64,000 nucleotides of DNA from positions 1,798,001 through 1,862,000 of the forward strand of contig NZ_JACVAQ010000001.1 in the NCBI RefSeq assembly GCF_014851905.1, written 5' to 3'. Origin of the DNA: Pseudomonas sp. PDM14. GTDB lineage: Bacteria > Pseudomonadota > Gammaproteobacteria > Pseudomonadales > Pseudomonadaceae. The notes beneath the pieces were generated by a model. That model saw only the letters and a program-made list of their open reading frames with translations. It searched no databases and was not told the origin of the DNA. Of this stretch, positions 40,589 through 49,089 are shown piece by piece; positions within the stretch are counted from its first letter, which is position 1, and the number at the start of each line of letters is the position of its first letter. The position numbers and the translations under genes were made by a program.

Positions 40589-41188
40589 ATGATCCAGGCC
40601 GGCACTCTCTCCCGCCCGGCTTTGCGCAGACAGCTACGTCTGGCGCGCCGTCAACTCTCCCCCCAACAACAGAAACAGGCCGCCCGCGGACTGCTGCGCC
40701 AACTCGTTCAGCATCCCTTGTTCCGACGCGCCCGGCACATCGCCCTGTACCTGCCCAACGATGGCGAAATCGATCCGCGTCCACTGCAGCGCATCGCCCG
40801 GCAACGCGGCAAGGCGATCTACCTGCCGGTACTGAATGCCTGGCCGTGCACCAGAATGAGCTTTCAACGCGTCGAGCCGCGCGAACAACTGGCACGCAAC
40901 CGCTTTCGCATTGCCGAACCCAGAGCCAACCCCGCGCGCCAACGCAGACCCTGGACGCTGGATCTGATCCTTCTGCCGCTGGTGGGTTTCGATGAATACG
41001 GCGGGCGCCTGGGCATGGGCGGTGGTTTCTACGACCGCAGTCTGGCGTACCGGCAATTGCGCAAAAATTGGCACAAGCCGACGCTGCTGGGCCTGGCCCA
41101 TGAGTGTCAGAAGGTGGACAAACTGGCCCTGGCCAGCTGGGATGTGCGACTGCAGGCGGTGGTTACCGATCGTCGCTGGTATGGCTGA
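40589..41188 (+). CDS. fau: 5-formyltetrahydrofolate cyclo-ligase
   Basis: Converts 5-formyl-THF to 5,10-methenyl-THF with ATP in the cytosol. The product is 199 residues. Motifs include LSRPALRRQLRLARRQLS at the N-terminus, IALYLPNDGEIDPRPLQ, and the C-terminal LPLVGFDEYGGRLGMGGGFYDR nucleotide loop. The ATG at 40589 is adopted because upstream in-frame codons fall inside 6S RNA. As in other species it probably shares its transcript with 6S RNA. Confidence 0.93.
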   Translation: MIQAGTLSRPALRRQLRLARRQLSPQQQKQAARGLLRQLVQHPLFRRARHIALYLPNDGEIDPRPLQRIARQRGKAIYLPVLNAWPCTRMSFQRVEPREQLARNRFRIAEPRANPARQRRPWTLDLILLPLVGFDEYGGRLGMGGGFYDRSLAYRQLRKNWHKPTLLGLAHECQKVDKLALASWDVRLQAVVTDRRWYG

Positions 41189-41236
41189 ACACGTCAGCCG
41201 TGCACCGCGATCCCTGCGGTGCTCGCTATCTGGCGC

Positions 41237-41368
41237 TTACTGCTGCTGAGCCTGGCTGAGGGGCTGAGTGCCCTGCCGCTCCCAGAGGCTCTGGGTGTAA
41301 CCCGTGGTAACCATCCCCAGGCTGAATAGAATTACCAGTACCCACAATAGATCCGGCTTGCGTTTCAT
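41237..41368 (-). CDS. 43-residue single-pass membrane protein
   Basis: A short open frame from ATG at 41368 to TAA at 41237, preceded by a strong GGGGGAGG ribosome binding site. The product starts MKRKPDLLWVLVILFSLGMV, giving a positively charged N-terminus and a single hydrophobic helix (residues 7-22), then a short polar tail rich in glutamine. I recall similar short proteins in Pseudomonas but know no function. It lies between fau and the EVE gene, antisense to both. Confidence 0.72.
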   Translation of the reverse strand: MKRKPDLLWVLVILFSLGMVTTGYTQSLWERQGTQPLSQAQQQ

Positions 41369-41567
41369 TTATTTGCCTCCCCCTTTCCAGGCACACTGCG
41401 TCGATTGACCGGTAGTGGTGTTGTTATGGCCCTGCGCCAGCGCCAGGACGGGCATCCGCTGTCTGCGCAGCGGTGTTGAAGCACCCATCATGATTCGCCG
41501 TACAACCCTTTCTGACGGGAACGCGTTTCAGTCCGCCAGCAAAGACCGGCAAACAGGAGCAAAGTTC

Positions 41568-42017
41568 ATGCCTTATTGGCTGATGAAATCCGAACCCGAC
41601 GAACTGTCGATCCATGACCTGCAGCGTCTCGGTCGCGCGCGCTGGGATGGCGTGCGCAACTATCAGGCGCGCAACTTCGTGCGCAGCATGGAAGACGGCG
41701 AGCTGTTCTTCTTCTATCACTCCAGCTGCCCGGAGCCGGGCATCGCCGGCATCGGACGCATCGTCGGCGCGAGCTATCCGGACCCGACCGCACTGGACCC
41801 GCAGAGCCACTACTTCGACGCCAAGGCCAGCCACGAGAAGAACCCGTGGACGGCACGCGATGTCGAGTTCGTCGAAGCCTTTCCCCGTGTACTGCCTCTG
41901 GCCACGTTGAAAGCCGCGCCGGCCCTGGCCAACCTTGCGCTGGTACAGAAAGGCAGCCGTCTGTCGGTAATGCCGGTTGGCGACGTGGAATGGGCGCACA
42001 TACTCAAGCTGCGCTGA
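41568..42017 (+). CDS. EVE domain protein
   Basis: A 149-residue protein with an EVE fold (PUA-like), a family thought to bind modified bases in DNA or RNA. The N-terminus MPYWLMKSEPDELSIHDL, then WDGVRNYQARNFVRSMEDGE and FFYHSSCPEPGIAGIGRIV are hallmark segments of the YhcH/thymocyte-protein-Thy28-like group. The start at 41568 matches these. It is 50 bp before the diguanylate cyclase gene on the same strand. Confidence 0.9.
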   Translation: MPYWLMKSEPDELSIHDLQRLGRARWDGVRNYQARNFVRSMEDGELFFFYHSSCPEPGIAGIGRIVGASYPDPTALDPQSHYFDAKASHEKNPWTARDVEFVEAFPRVLPLATLKAAPALANLALVQKGSRLSVMPVGDVEWAHILKLR

Positions 42018-42067
42018 ACGCCGTAAGGCACAGTGCTATCACCGAGTGAGCCCTTCGGAGTGCGTCC

Positions 42068-43918
42068 ATGCGAGAACGTACCGCCTGGCTGGCACGTGTG
42101 GCGCTGGCCGCTCTGCTCCTGGCGCTGTGCAGCGCCAGCATCCTGCTCTGGCGTCAGCTGGAAAACGACCAGAGCAAGCGCCTGAGCGAGCGCCTCGACT
42201 ACCAGACACAAGCTTTCGCCCATCGCCTGGAAAGCAACCTGCACCTGGAAGCCGAGAGCCTCGGTCGCATCGCCCGCCTGTGGAACAAACTGGGGCGCCT
42301 GCCGCGCGAAAGCTGGGAAGAAGAAGCCCGCCAGGCCCTGCGCGGATTCGCCGGCTACCAGTCGATCCAGTGGGTCGGTGCCGACCTGCAGATGCGCTGG
42401 CTGGTGCCGCTGAAAGGCAACGAGGCGGCGGTGAATTTCCGCCTGCTGCCCCAGCATCCCAACTTCGAGCTGGCAATGCAGGCGCGGCGCAGTGGCGAGC
42501 AGCGCTTCTCCAATAGTTTCGAACTGGTCCAGGGCGGTCGCGGCTTCGTCCTCTACACCCCGCTGTTCATTCAGGACAATCAGGGCAAGACGGTGTTCGA
42601 CGGCTTCCTGCAAGGCGTATTCCGCGTCGAACCGCTGATGGACGAACTGCTGCGCAACCGTACCAATGGCGAGTTCTCCATCCGCCTGCTGCAGAACGAC
42701 AGTGTCATCTACAGCCGCGACCAGGCCGACGCCGTGCCGGAGCTGGCCCAGCTGCTGCCGCTGCAACTGTTCAACAACCACAACTTCCGCCTGCAGCTGA
42801 GCCCGACCCACAGCCTGCTGCGCCAGCTCAACTCACCGCTACCCCAGGTGGTTCTCGCCGCCAGCCTGGCGATCAGCCTGCTGCTGGTCGCGGCCCTGTT
42901 CCTTGCCCTGGAGAACACCCGGCGCGCCAGTGCGCTGCAGCGCGCCAATCGCCTGCAACGCGAGGAAGCGCGTCAGCGCGAAGTGGTCGAGCAGCACCTG
43001 CGCGAGAGCCGTGAGCAGCTGCAACTGGTCATCGACCTGACCGACTCCAGCCACGACAGCCTGTTCATTCTCGACACCGAGAGCCGCGAGCTGCTGCACA
43101 TGAACCGCGCCACCCACGCCGGGCTCGGCTACCGTGCGGCGCAGTTCGCCGACCTGCTGCGCGAGCACCCCGAGCGCCTGCTGCCCGGTTACGGCGAATG
43201 GCTGGAACAGGTGCGCACGGCCCAGCGCGAGGGCAGCTCGCGGATCTTCCAGCGGCAGATGCGCCGCCGCGACGGCACCGCGCAGCCGGCCGAGATCAAC
43301 ACCCAGCTGGTGCAGCGCAACGGCCGCGAATACCTGATCGGCGTTTCACGCGACAACAGTGAACGCCTGCAGCTGGAGGCGCGCCTGCAGCGCCTGTCGC
43401 AACTCGATGGCCTTACCGGCCTGTACAACCGGCGCTTCTTCGACCAGCAGCTGCAGGGCGAATGGCGGCGCTTGCGGCGTATCAGCGCGCCGATCACCCT
43501 GCTGATGCTGGATATCGATCACTTCAAAGCCTACAACGACGCCCTCGGCCACCTCGCCGGCGACGACGCCCTGCGCAAGGTCGCGGCGGTGTTGCAGGAC
43601 TGCCTGCAACGGGAGGGCGATGTGGCCTGCCGCTATGGCGGCGAGGAGTTCGCCATCATTCTCGCCAATACCGGCTTGGAAGGCGGCGAGCATGTCGCCG
43701 CGCAGGTGCATGAGCGCATCGCCGCACTGGCCATCGAGCATCCGCAGAGCCCGTTGCAGCACCTGACGCTGAGCATCGGCCTGGCGGTGGCCGAACCGGC
43801 GAGTGACGAGCAGCCCGGCGATCTGATCGCTCACAGCGACAAGGCGCTGTACCGGGCCAAGCACGCCGGGCGCAATCGCACCTGCGTGTGGGACGGCGCG
43901 GCGAACACCGCGCCGTGA
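42068..43918 (+). CDS. Membrane diguanylate cyclase with periplasmic sensor and PAS domain
   Basis: A 616-residue protein. Membrane segments at about 8-30 and 259-281 enclose a periplasmic CHASE-like sensor domain. A linker coiled coil (285-320) leads to a PAS domain (318-432) and a GGDEF domain (440-610). The active site is YGGEEFAII (GGEEF at 524-528) with the inhibitory RxxD (REGD, 515-518) five residues upstream, so a functional, product-inhibited c-di-GMP synthase is expected. There is no EAL domain. The sensed signal is unknown. Confidence 0.92.
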   Translation: MRERTAWLARVALAALLLALCSASILLWRQLENDQSKRLSERLDYQTQAFAHRLESNLHLEAESLGRIARLWNKLGRLPRESWEEEARQALRGFAGYQSIQWVGADLQMRWLVPLKGNEAAVNFRLLPQHPNFELAMQARRSGEQRFSNSFELVQGGRGFVLYTPLFIQDNQGKTVFDGFLQGVFRVEPLMDELLRNRTNGEFSIRLLQNDSVIYSRDQADAVPELAQLLPLQLFNNHNFRLQLSPTHSLLRQLNSPLPQVVLAASLAISLLLVAALFLALENTRRASALQRANRLQREEARQREVVEQHLRESREQLQLVIDLTDSSHDSLFILDTESRELLHMNRATHAGLGYRAAQFADLLREHPERLLPGYGEWLEQVRTAQREGSSRIFQRQMRRRDGTAQPAEINTQLVQRNGREYLIGVSRDNSERLQLEARLQRLSQLDGLTGLYNRRFFDQQLQGEWRRLRRISAPITLLMLDIDHFKAYNDALGHLAGDDALRKVAAVLQDCLQREGDVACRYGGEEFAIILANTGLEGGEHVAAQVHERIAALAIEHPQSPLQHLTLSIGLAVAEPASDEQPGDLIAHSDKALYRAKHAGRNRTCVWDGAANTAP

Positions 43919-43924
43919 AAGGTG

Positions 43925-44341
43925 TTACTGGATGATCAGGTTATTGAACAGCAGGTCTTCGACGATGGGCTTGCCCGTCTCCTGATTCAGCGCGGCCTGC
44001 ACCTGCTTTAGCGCTTCCTGGCGCAGCGCCTCCTTGGCCTCCTGGCTGCCGACGCTCTCTTCGGTCTGCTGCGAAAACAGCATCACCAGCTGATTGCGGA
44101 TCAGCGGCTCGTGGTACTCGACCGCCTCCTCGGCTTCGGTGCCGGTCACGCGCAGGGCGATATCGGCCTTGAAGAACTTCAGTTTCGGCCCCGGTCCGAA
44201 GTTGCCGACCAGCGCCGGCACCAGGTTGTAGTACGCCACCTTCGGCGCAGCGCCTTCCTCGCCTTCCTTCTTTTCTTCCTCGTTGGCCAGGGCAGCGAAC
44301 GGCAAGCACAGCGCCAGTAGCAGAGCGATCCAGGTTTTCAC
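43925..44341 (-). CDS. FliL-like flagellar basal-body-associated protein
   Basis: A 138-residue protein of the FliL-like family with an N-terminal signal or anchor sequence (VKTWIALLLALCLPFAALA), an acidic Lys/Glu spacer (NEEEKKEGEEG) and a conserved C-terminal domain (FFKADIALRVTG, HEPLIRNQLVMLFSQQ, VEDLLFNNLIIQ). Translation most likely starts at the GTG at 44341, since the signal peptide begins there; an ATG 31 codons upstream would add a non-conserved stretch. No other flagellar gene is near, so a motility role is inference. It is convergent with the cyclase gene, 6 bp apart. Confidence 0.82.
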   Translation of the reverse strand: MKTWIALLLALCLPFAALANEEEKKEGEEGAAPKVAYYNLVPALVGNFGPGPKLKFFKADIALRVTGTEAEEAVEYHEPLIRNQLVMLFSQQTEESVGSQEAKEALRQEALKQVQAALNQETGKPIVEDLLFNNLIIQ

Positions 44342-44498
44342 GAAAAGGCGTCCTCGGTGGAGTATGCCGCTAGCATAGCCATTGCCGAGGCTGCGCCCAA
44401 GCCCGACGAATGTAAGGGCATCAGGCAGGGCCATGCTGATTGACCGAGCGGACCCGCCACCTACACTGCTGGGCCACTACCCTGCGGAGGAACTCGTG

Positions 44499-45482
44499 AT
44501 GAAAGCTGTTCTGTGCAAAGCCTTCGGCCCTGCCGAAACCCTGGTGCTGGAAGACGTGGCCAGCCCCGAGCCGAAGAAGAACGAAATCCTCATCGACGTG
44601 CACGCCGCCGGGGTCAACTTCCCCGATACCCTGATCATCGAAGGCAAGTACCAGTTCAAGCCGCCCTTCCCCTTCTCCCCGGGCGGCGAAGCGGCCGGCG
44701 TGGTGGCGGCGGTGGGCGAGAAGGTCACCCATGTACGCCCTGGCGACCGGGTGATGGCGCTGACCGGCTGGGGCAGCTTCGCCGAGCAGGTGGCCGTGCC
44801 CAGCTACAACGTGATGCCGATCCCCAAGGGCATCGACTTCAACTCCGCTGCCGCCTTCAGCATGACCTACGGCACCTCGATGCACGCCCTCAAGCAGCGC
44901 GCCAATCTGCAGCCGGGTGAAACCCTGCTGGTGCTTGGCGCCTCCGGTGGCGTCGGCCTGGCCGCGGTGGAAATCGCCAAGGCAATGGGCGCCAAGGTGA
45001 TCGCCGCCGCCAGCACCGCCGAGAAGCTGGCAGTGGCCAAGGCCGCTGGTGCCGACGAGCTGATCAACTACAGCGAAAGCAGCCTCAAGGAAGAAATCAA
45101 ACGCCTCACCGGCGGCCAGGGCGTCGACGTGATCTACGACCCGGTCGGTGGCGACCTGTTCGAGGAGGCTTTCCGCTCCATCGCCTGGAACGGCCGCATG
45201 CTGGTAGTCGGCTTCGCCGCTGGCGGCAGCATCCCGGCGCTGCCGGCCAACCTGCCGCTGCTCAAGGGCGCCTCGCTGGTCGGCGTGTTCTGGGGCGCCT
45301 TCGCCCAGCGCCAGCCGCAGGACAACCTGGCCAACTTCCAGCAACTGTTCGCTTGGTACGCCGAAGGCAAGCTCAAGCCGCTGGTGTCGCAGGTGTTCCC
45401 GCTGGAGAACGCCGCCGAGGCGATCAACGCCCTTGGTCAACGCAAAGCGGTCGGCAAGGTGATCGTGCAAGTTCGCAGCTGA
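44499..45482 (+). CDS. NADPH:quinone oxidoreductase, zinc-free MDR family
   Basis: A 327-residue medium-chain dehydrogenase/reductase without the zinc-binding cysteines. Features: MKAVLCKAFGPAETLVLEDV, FSPGGEAAGVVAAVGEKVTHVRPGDRV, and the NADPH-binding LVLGASGGVGLAAVEIAKAMGA. It resembles quinone oxidoreductase Qor/YhdH-type enzymes; the true substrate is not known. GGAGG at 44486-44490 supports the start at 44499. A good terminator follows. Confidence 0.88.
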   Translation: MKAVLCKAFGPAETLVLEDVASPEPKKNEILIDVHAAGVNFPDTLIIEGKYQFKPPFPFSPGGEAAGVVAAVGEKVTHVRPGDRVMALTGWGSFAEQVAVPSYNVMPIPKGIDFNSAAAFSMTYGTSMHALKQRANLQPGETLLVLGASGGVGLAAVEIAKAMGAKVIAAASTAEKLAVAKAAGADELINYSESSLKEEIKRLTGGQGVDVIYDPVGGDLFEEAFRSIAWNGRMLVVGFAAGGSIPALPANLPLLKGASLVGVFWGAFAQRQPQDNLANFQQLFAWYAEGKLKPLVSQVFPLENAAEAINALGQRKAVGKVIVQVRS

Positions 45483-45502
45483 TCCCGAGCGACCGATCCC
45501 AG

Positions 45503-45525
45503 GCCCCGCTTCCGCGGGGCTTTTT
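45503..45525 (+). terminator. Intrinsic terminator of the quinone oxidoreductase gene
   Basis: GCCCCGC TTCC GCGGGGC followed by TTTTT, 21 bp beyond the stop codon. A textbook Rho-independent terminator. Confidence 0.9.
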
Positions 45526-45610
45526 CGTTTCGGCGCCCGGCGACGACCTGCAACCACACGCGGTTCATGGAACAATGCGCGACGTTCCGATCAGCCACCG
45601 GTCTTCATCG

Positions 45611-47020
45611 ATGCTTCTTACGCCGCGCCACCTGCTCTGTTTCCTCATCCTACTCTGCCTGCCCGGCGTCGCCGCGGCGGCCGAAGTCGACGGCGCCAGC
45701 ATGAGCCTGCTTTGGGCCCTGCCCTTCGCCGGCATTCTGCTCAGCATCGCCATACTGCCGATCCTGGCCAGCGCGCTCTGGCACCATCACTTCGGCAAGA
45801 TCACTGCCGGCTGGACCCTGCTGTTCCTCGTACCGTTCCTGTTCACCTTCGGCTGGCAGCCGAGCCTCGGCCTGGGCGTGCACGTACTGTTCGGCGAGTA
45901 CCTGCCGTTCATCATTCTGCTGTTCGCCCTGTTCACCATCTCCGGCGGCATCCTGCTGGAAGGCAACCTGCATGGCTCGCCGGGGTTGAACACTGGCCTG
46001 CTCGCCCTCGGCACGGCGCTCGCCTCGGTAATGGGCACGACTGGCGCGGCGATGCTGCTGATCCGCCCGTTGCTGCGCGCCAACGACAACCGCAAGCACA
46101 ACGTCCATGTGGTGGTGTTTTTCATCTTCCTGGTGGCCAACGTCGGCGGCGGGCTGACACCGCTGGGCGACCCACCGCTGTTCCTCGGCTTCCTCAAGGG
46201 CGTGGATTTCTTCTGGACCCTGCAGCACATGGCGTTGCCGGTAGTAATGCTGGCGCTGGCGCTGCTCGGCCTGTTCTACCTGCTCGACCGCTACCTGTTC
46301 AGCCGCGAGGACGAACTGAGCAGCGTCGACCCAACCCCCGACCGGCCGCTGCGCCTGCTCGGCACGCCGAACTTCCTGCTGCTCGCCGGCGTGGTGCTCG
46401 CCGTGCTCATGTCCGGCCTGTGGAAACCAGGCATCGGCCTTGATGTGCTGGGCACGCGGGTGGAACTGCAGAACCTGCTGCGCGACCTGGCGCTGGTCGG
46501 CCTGGCGCTGCTCTCGCTGTGGATCACCCCGCGCGCGGTACGCAGCGGCAATGCGTTCAGCTGGGCGCCGATCGTCGAGGTGGCGAAGCTGTTCGCCGGC
46601 ATCTTCCTGACCATCGCTCCGGTGATCGCCATCCTCCGCGCCGGCGAAAGCGGCGCCCTGGCGGCGCTGGTCGCCAGCGTCACCGGGCCGACCGGCGCGC
46701 CCATCGACAGCATGTATTTCTGGATGAGCGGCACGCTTTCGAGCTTCCTCGACAACGCGCCGACCTACCTGCTGTTCTTCAACCTCGCCGCCGGCGACGC
46801 GCAGGTGCTGATGGAGCGCCTGCCGCAGACCCTGCTGGCGATCTCCATGGGGTCGGTGTTCATGGGCGCGATGACTTACATCGGCAACGCGCCGAACTTC
46901 ATGGTCAAGGCCATCGCCGAGCAGCAGGGCGTGAAGATGCCGAGCTTCTTCGGCTACATGCTCTGGTCCTGCGCCCTGCTGTTGCCGCTGCTGGTGGTGC
47001 TCAACCTGATCCTCCTGTGA
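45611..47020 (+). CDS. Sodium:proton antiporter / CitMHS-type ion transporter
   Basis: A 469-residue inner-membrane protein with about 11-12 hydrophobic segments of the ion transporter superfamily (PF16980, CitMHS_2). Conserved pieces are NVGGGLTPLGDPPLFLGFLKGVDFFW, LFAGIFLTIAPVIAIL, FLDNAPTYLLFFNLAAGD and MTYIGNAPNFMVKAIAEQQG. Annotated in related genomes as a sodium:proton antiporter; the transported ion is not proven by sequence. The start at 45611 gives an N-terminal signal-like segment (LCFLILLCLPGVAAAA); an in-frame ATG 13 codons upstream is possible. Confidence 0.82.
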   Translation: MLLTPRHLLCFLILLCLPGVAAAAEVDGASMSLLWALPFAGILLSIAILPILASALWHHHFGKITAGWTLLFLVPFLFTFGWQPSLGLGVHVLFGEYLPFIILLFALFTISGGILLEGNLHGSPGLNTGLLALGTALASVMGTTGAAMLLIRPLLRANDNRKHNVHVVVFFIFLVANVGGGLTPLGDPPLFLGFLKGVDFFWTLQHMALPVVMLALALLGLFYLLDRYLFSREDELSSVDPTPDRPLRLLGTPNFLLLAGVVLAVLMSGLWKPGIGLDVLGTRVELQNLLRDLALVGLALLSLWITPRAVRSGNAFSWAPIVEVAKLFAGIFLTIAPVIAILRAGESGALAALVASVTGPTGAPIDSMYFWMSGTLSSFLDNAPTYLLFFNLAAGDAQVLMERLPQTLLAISMGSVFMGAMTYIGNAPNFMVKAIAEQQGVKMPSFFGYMLWSCALLLPLLVVLNLILL

Positions 47021-47325
47021 CGCCAGGCTTTGGCGGAAATGCGCGCGGGGTGCCTAGCTGGCGCCCTGCGCAGCCACTCGGCCAAAAATACGTGACCGAT
47101 CGCTCAATTTTTCGAGCTGCCGGCACACTAGCAAAAAGCCTGCACCGCTGCGGGCATTTAGCCGCTAGAATCCGCGCCCTTCCGTGGTGACCGGGCAGTC
47201 CCAAGCCGCCCGCCCGTCGCTACCGCCCCCGCCCATTCAAAAAACAATTCACGCACTCCGGGGCACGCTGCGCCAATTCTGGCGCCGGCGGCATCATCTA
47301 TTTGTCCGAGAACTGGAGGTTCGAA
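47021..47325. other. 305-bp gap without a gene
   Basis: Between the antiporter and the PilJ-type gene. A TAGAAT (47166-47171) could be a -10 element for the downstream gene, but no matching -35 is visible. A pyrimidine-rich C stretch (47190-47235) follows. No open frame, tRNA or clear repeat is seen. Confidence 0.4.
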
Positions 47326-48099
47326 GTGTTGAAGAAATCCTTGTCTGCCCTGCTCATCCTGGCCACGCTGCTGATCAGCGCACCCGCCGCCGCGCAACTG
47401 ACCGTCGGCGAAGCCATGAACATGACCGGCCTGCAGCGCTCGCTGGTCCAGCGCATGACCAAGAACTACCTGATGATCGGCGCCGACGTGCGCGTCGAAG
47501 CCGCGACTCGTCAACTGCAGGAGTCGGTGACGCAATTCGATACCGCCTACAAGGCGCTCAGCGACAACGCCACGACACCCGAAATGAAAGCCAAGCTGGG
47601 AGAGATCGGGCAGATCTGGACCCCGTTCAAGCAGCAGGTGACTGCCCAGCCGGAGCAGATCCAGGCGGCGGCGATGCTGGCCAATAGCGAACGCCTGCTG
47701 CAGGAATCCCAGGCCCTGACCGACCTCATGGCCGCACAGGCGGGAAGCATGGGCAAGGTGGTCAACCGCAGTGGCTGGGCGCGCGTGCAGAGCCAGCGCA
47801 TCGCCATGCTCTACATGGCCAAGACTTGGCAGGTGCAGGCGCCCGACCTGGACAGCAAGCTGGACACCGCGGTGGCCGATTTCGACGGCATCCTCAAGGA
47901 GCTGGAAGCCAGCCCGGCGCCGAACGAGCAGATCGCCACCTCGCTGCGCCGCGTGCGGGCCAACTGGGCATTCACCCTCAAGGGTATCGACCTGCACGCG
48001 TCCAACGCCTTCGTGCCCACTTCGATCACCGTCAGCACCGACTCGCTGTTCCGCCACATGAACGAGCTGACCCGCCTGTACGCGGGTCTGCAGGGCTGA
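47326..48099 (+). CDS. Secreted PilJ/NarX-type four-helix sensor module protein
   Basis: A 257-residue exported protein made of two repeats of the PilJ N-terminal domain (PF13675). Signal peptide residues 1-22 (LILATLLISAPAAA). The first repeat has MNMTGLQRSLVQRMTKNYLM and the second VNRSGWARVQSQRIAMLYMA, recalling the ligand-site helix of nitrate sensors (G-x2-R-x-Q-s-q-R). No cytoplasmic, kinase or methyl-accepting domain follows, and there is no membrane helix after the signal peptide. GTG at 47326 is chosen because GGAGG lies 6 bp upstream; an ATG eight codons earlier lacks a good site. Confidence 0.8.
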   Translation: MLKKSLSALLILATLLISAPAAAQLTVGEAMNMTGLQRSLVQRMTKNYLMIGADVRVEAATRQLQESVTQFDTAYKALSDNATTPEMKAKLGEIGQIWTPFKQQVTAQPEQIQAAAMLANSERLLQESQALTDLMAAQAGSMGKVVNRSGWARVQSQRIAMLYMAKTWQVQAPDLDSKLDTAVADFDGILKELEASPAPNEQIATSLRRVRANWAFTLKGIDLHASNAFVPTSITVSTDSLFRHMNELTRLYAGLQG

Positions 48100-48120
48100 C
48101 CCCCGGCTACGCGTCGTGCC

Positions 48121-49089
48121 TCAGGGGCGCGGCGCGTAGGCGAACACGTCGGCGCGCATCTGGTGCGCGTCCATACCGGCGTCGACCAGCGCGTCAAGGG
48201 TGCCGTAGATCATCGCCGGCGAGCCACTGGCATACACGTGCAGCGGCTTGAGGTCGGCGAAGTCTTCGCACACCGCCTCGTGCAGCAGGCCGCAGCGCTC
48301 TTGCCAGTCGCACAGGTCGCTGACTACCCGGTGCAGGAACAAGCCCGGCTGCTGTTGCCAGTCGGCCCAGTGCGGCAGGTCGTAGAAGTCGTCCGGCGTG
48401 CGCACGCCCCAGTACAGGTGCACCGGGTGGGCGAAACCGGCGGCGCGCGAATGCTCGATCAGGCTGTGCATCTGCGCCATGCCGGTCCCGGCGGCGATCA
48501 GCACCAGCGGGCCGTCCGGCAGCTCGGCCAGGTGGGTATCGCCGAACGGCAGCTGCACCTTGGCGAAGCCCTGGCGTTGCAGGAACGCCAGCAGCGAGCT
48601 GGCACTCTCCTCGCGCGCCAGCACGTGCAGCTCCAGTTCGCGACCCATGTGCGGGGCCGAGGCCAGGGAGAAAGCCGATAGCTCGCCATCCTCGCGCTGG
48701 ATCAGCAGGTACTGCCCGGCGTGGTAGCGCGGCACCTTGCCCGCCGGCGCACGCAGGCGCACGCGGAACACGTCGCCACCAACCTCGGTGCACTCGATCA
48801 GCTGGCAGGTCAGGCTGCGCACCGGCAACTCGCCGGGCGCGAGCACGCCATCCCAGTGCAGCACGCAATCTTCCAGCGGCTCGGCGAGGCAGGTGTACAG
48901 CTCGCCGTGGTCGCGCTCCTCGCCGTTCTGCCGCACGCGGCCCTCCACCAGCAGCGCGCTACAGATGTGGCAGTTGCCGTTGCGGCAGCTCTGCGGGCAC
49001 TCGTAGCCAAGGCGCCGCGCCGCATCGAGAATGCGCTCGCCGGCCTCGACCTCGAGCACCGCACCGGAGGGTTGCAGGGTGACTTTCAT
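48121..49089 (-). CDS. [2Fe-2S] ferredoxin-flavin reductase fusion coupled to ubiD
   Basis: A 322-residue electron-transfer protein. Residues 1-90 are a plant-type ferredoxin domain with CPQSCRNGNCHIC and a fourth cysteine near residue 69 (YTCLAEP). Residues 95-322 form a ferredoxin-NADP reductase-like module with PRYHAGQYLLI, the FAD motif (AFSLASAP) and the NAD(P)-binding LVLIAAGTGMAQMHSLIEH. It resembles CDP-6-deoxyglucoseen reductases and phenol-hydroxylase reductases. Its ATG overlaps the ubiD stop by one base (TGATG), so it is translationally coupled to ubiD. In E. coli ubiD is followed by the flavin reductase fre, so a reductase supplying flavin chemistry is a reasonable guess. Confidence 0.87.
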   Translation of the reverse strand: MKVTLQPSGAVLEVEAGERILDAARRLGYECPQSCRNGNCHICSALLVEGRVRQNGEERDHGELYTCLAEPLEDCVLHWDGVLAPGELPVRSLTCQLIECTEVGGDVFRVRLRAPAGKVPRYHAGQYLLIQREDGELSAFSLASAPHMGRELELHVLAREESASSLLAFLQRQGFAKVQLPFGDTHLAELPDGPLVLIAAGTGMAQMHSLIEHSRAAGFAHPVHLYWGVRTPDDFYDLPHWADWQQQPGLFLHRVVSDLCDWQERCGLLHEAVCEDFADLKPLHVYASGSPAMIYGTLDALVDAGMDAHQMRADVFAYAPRP

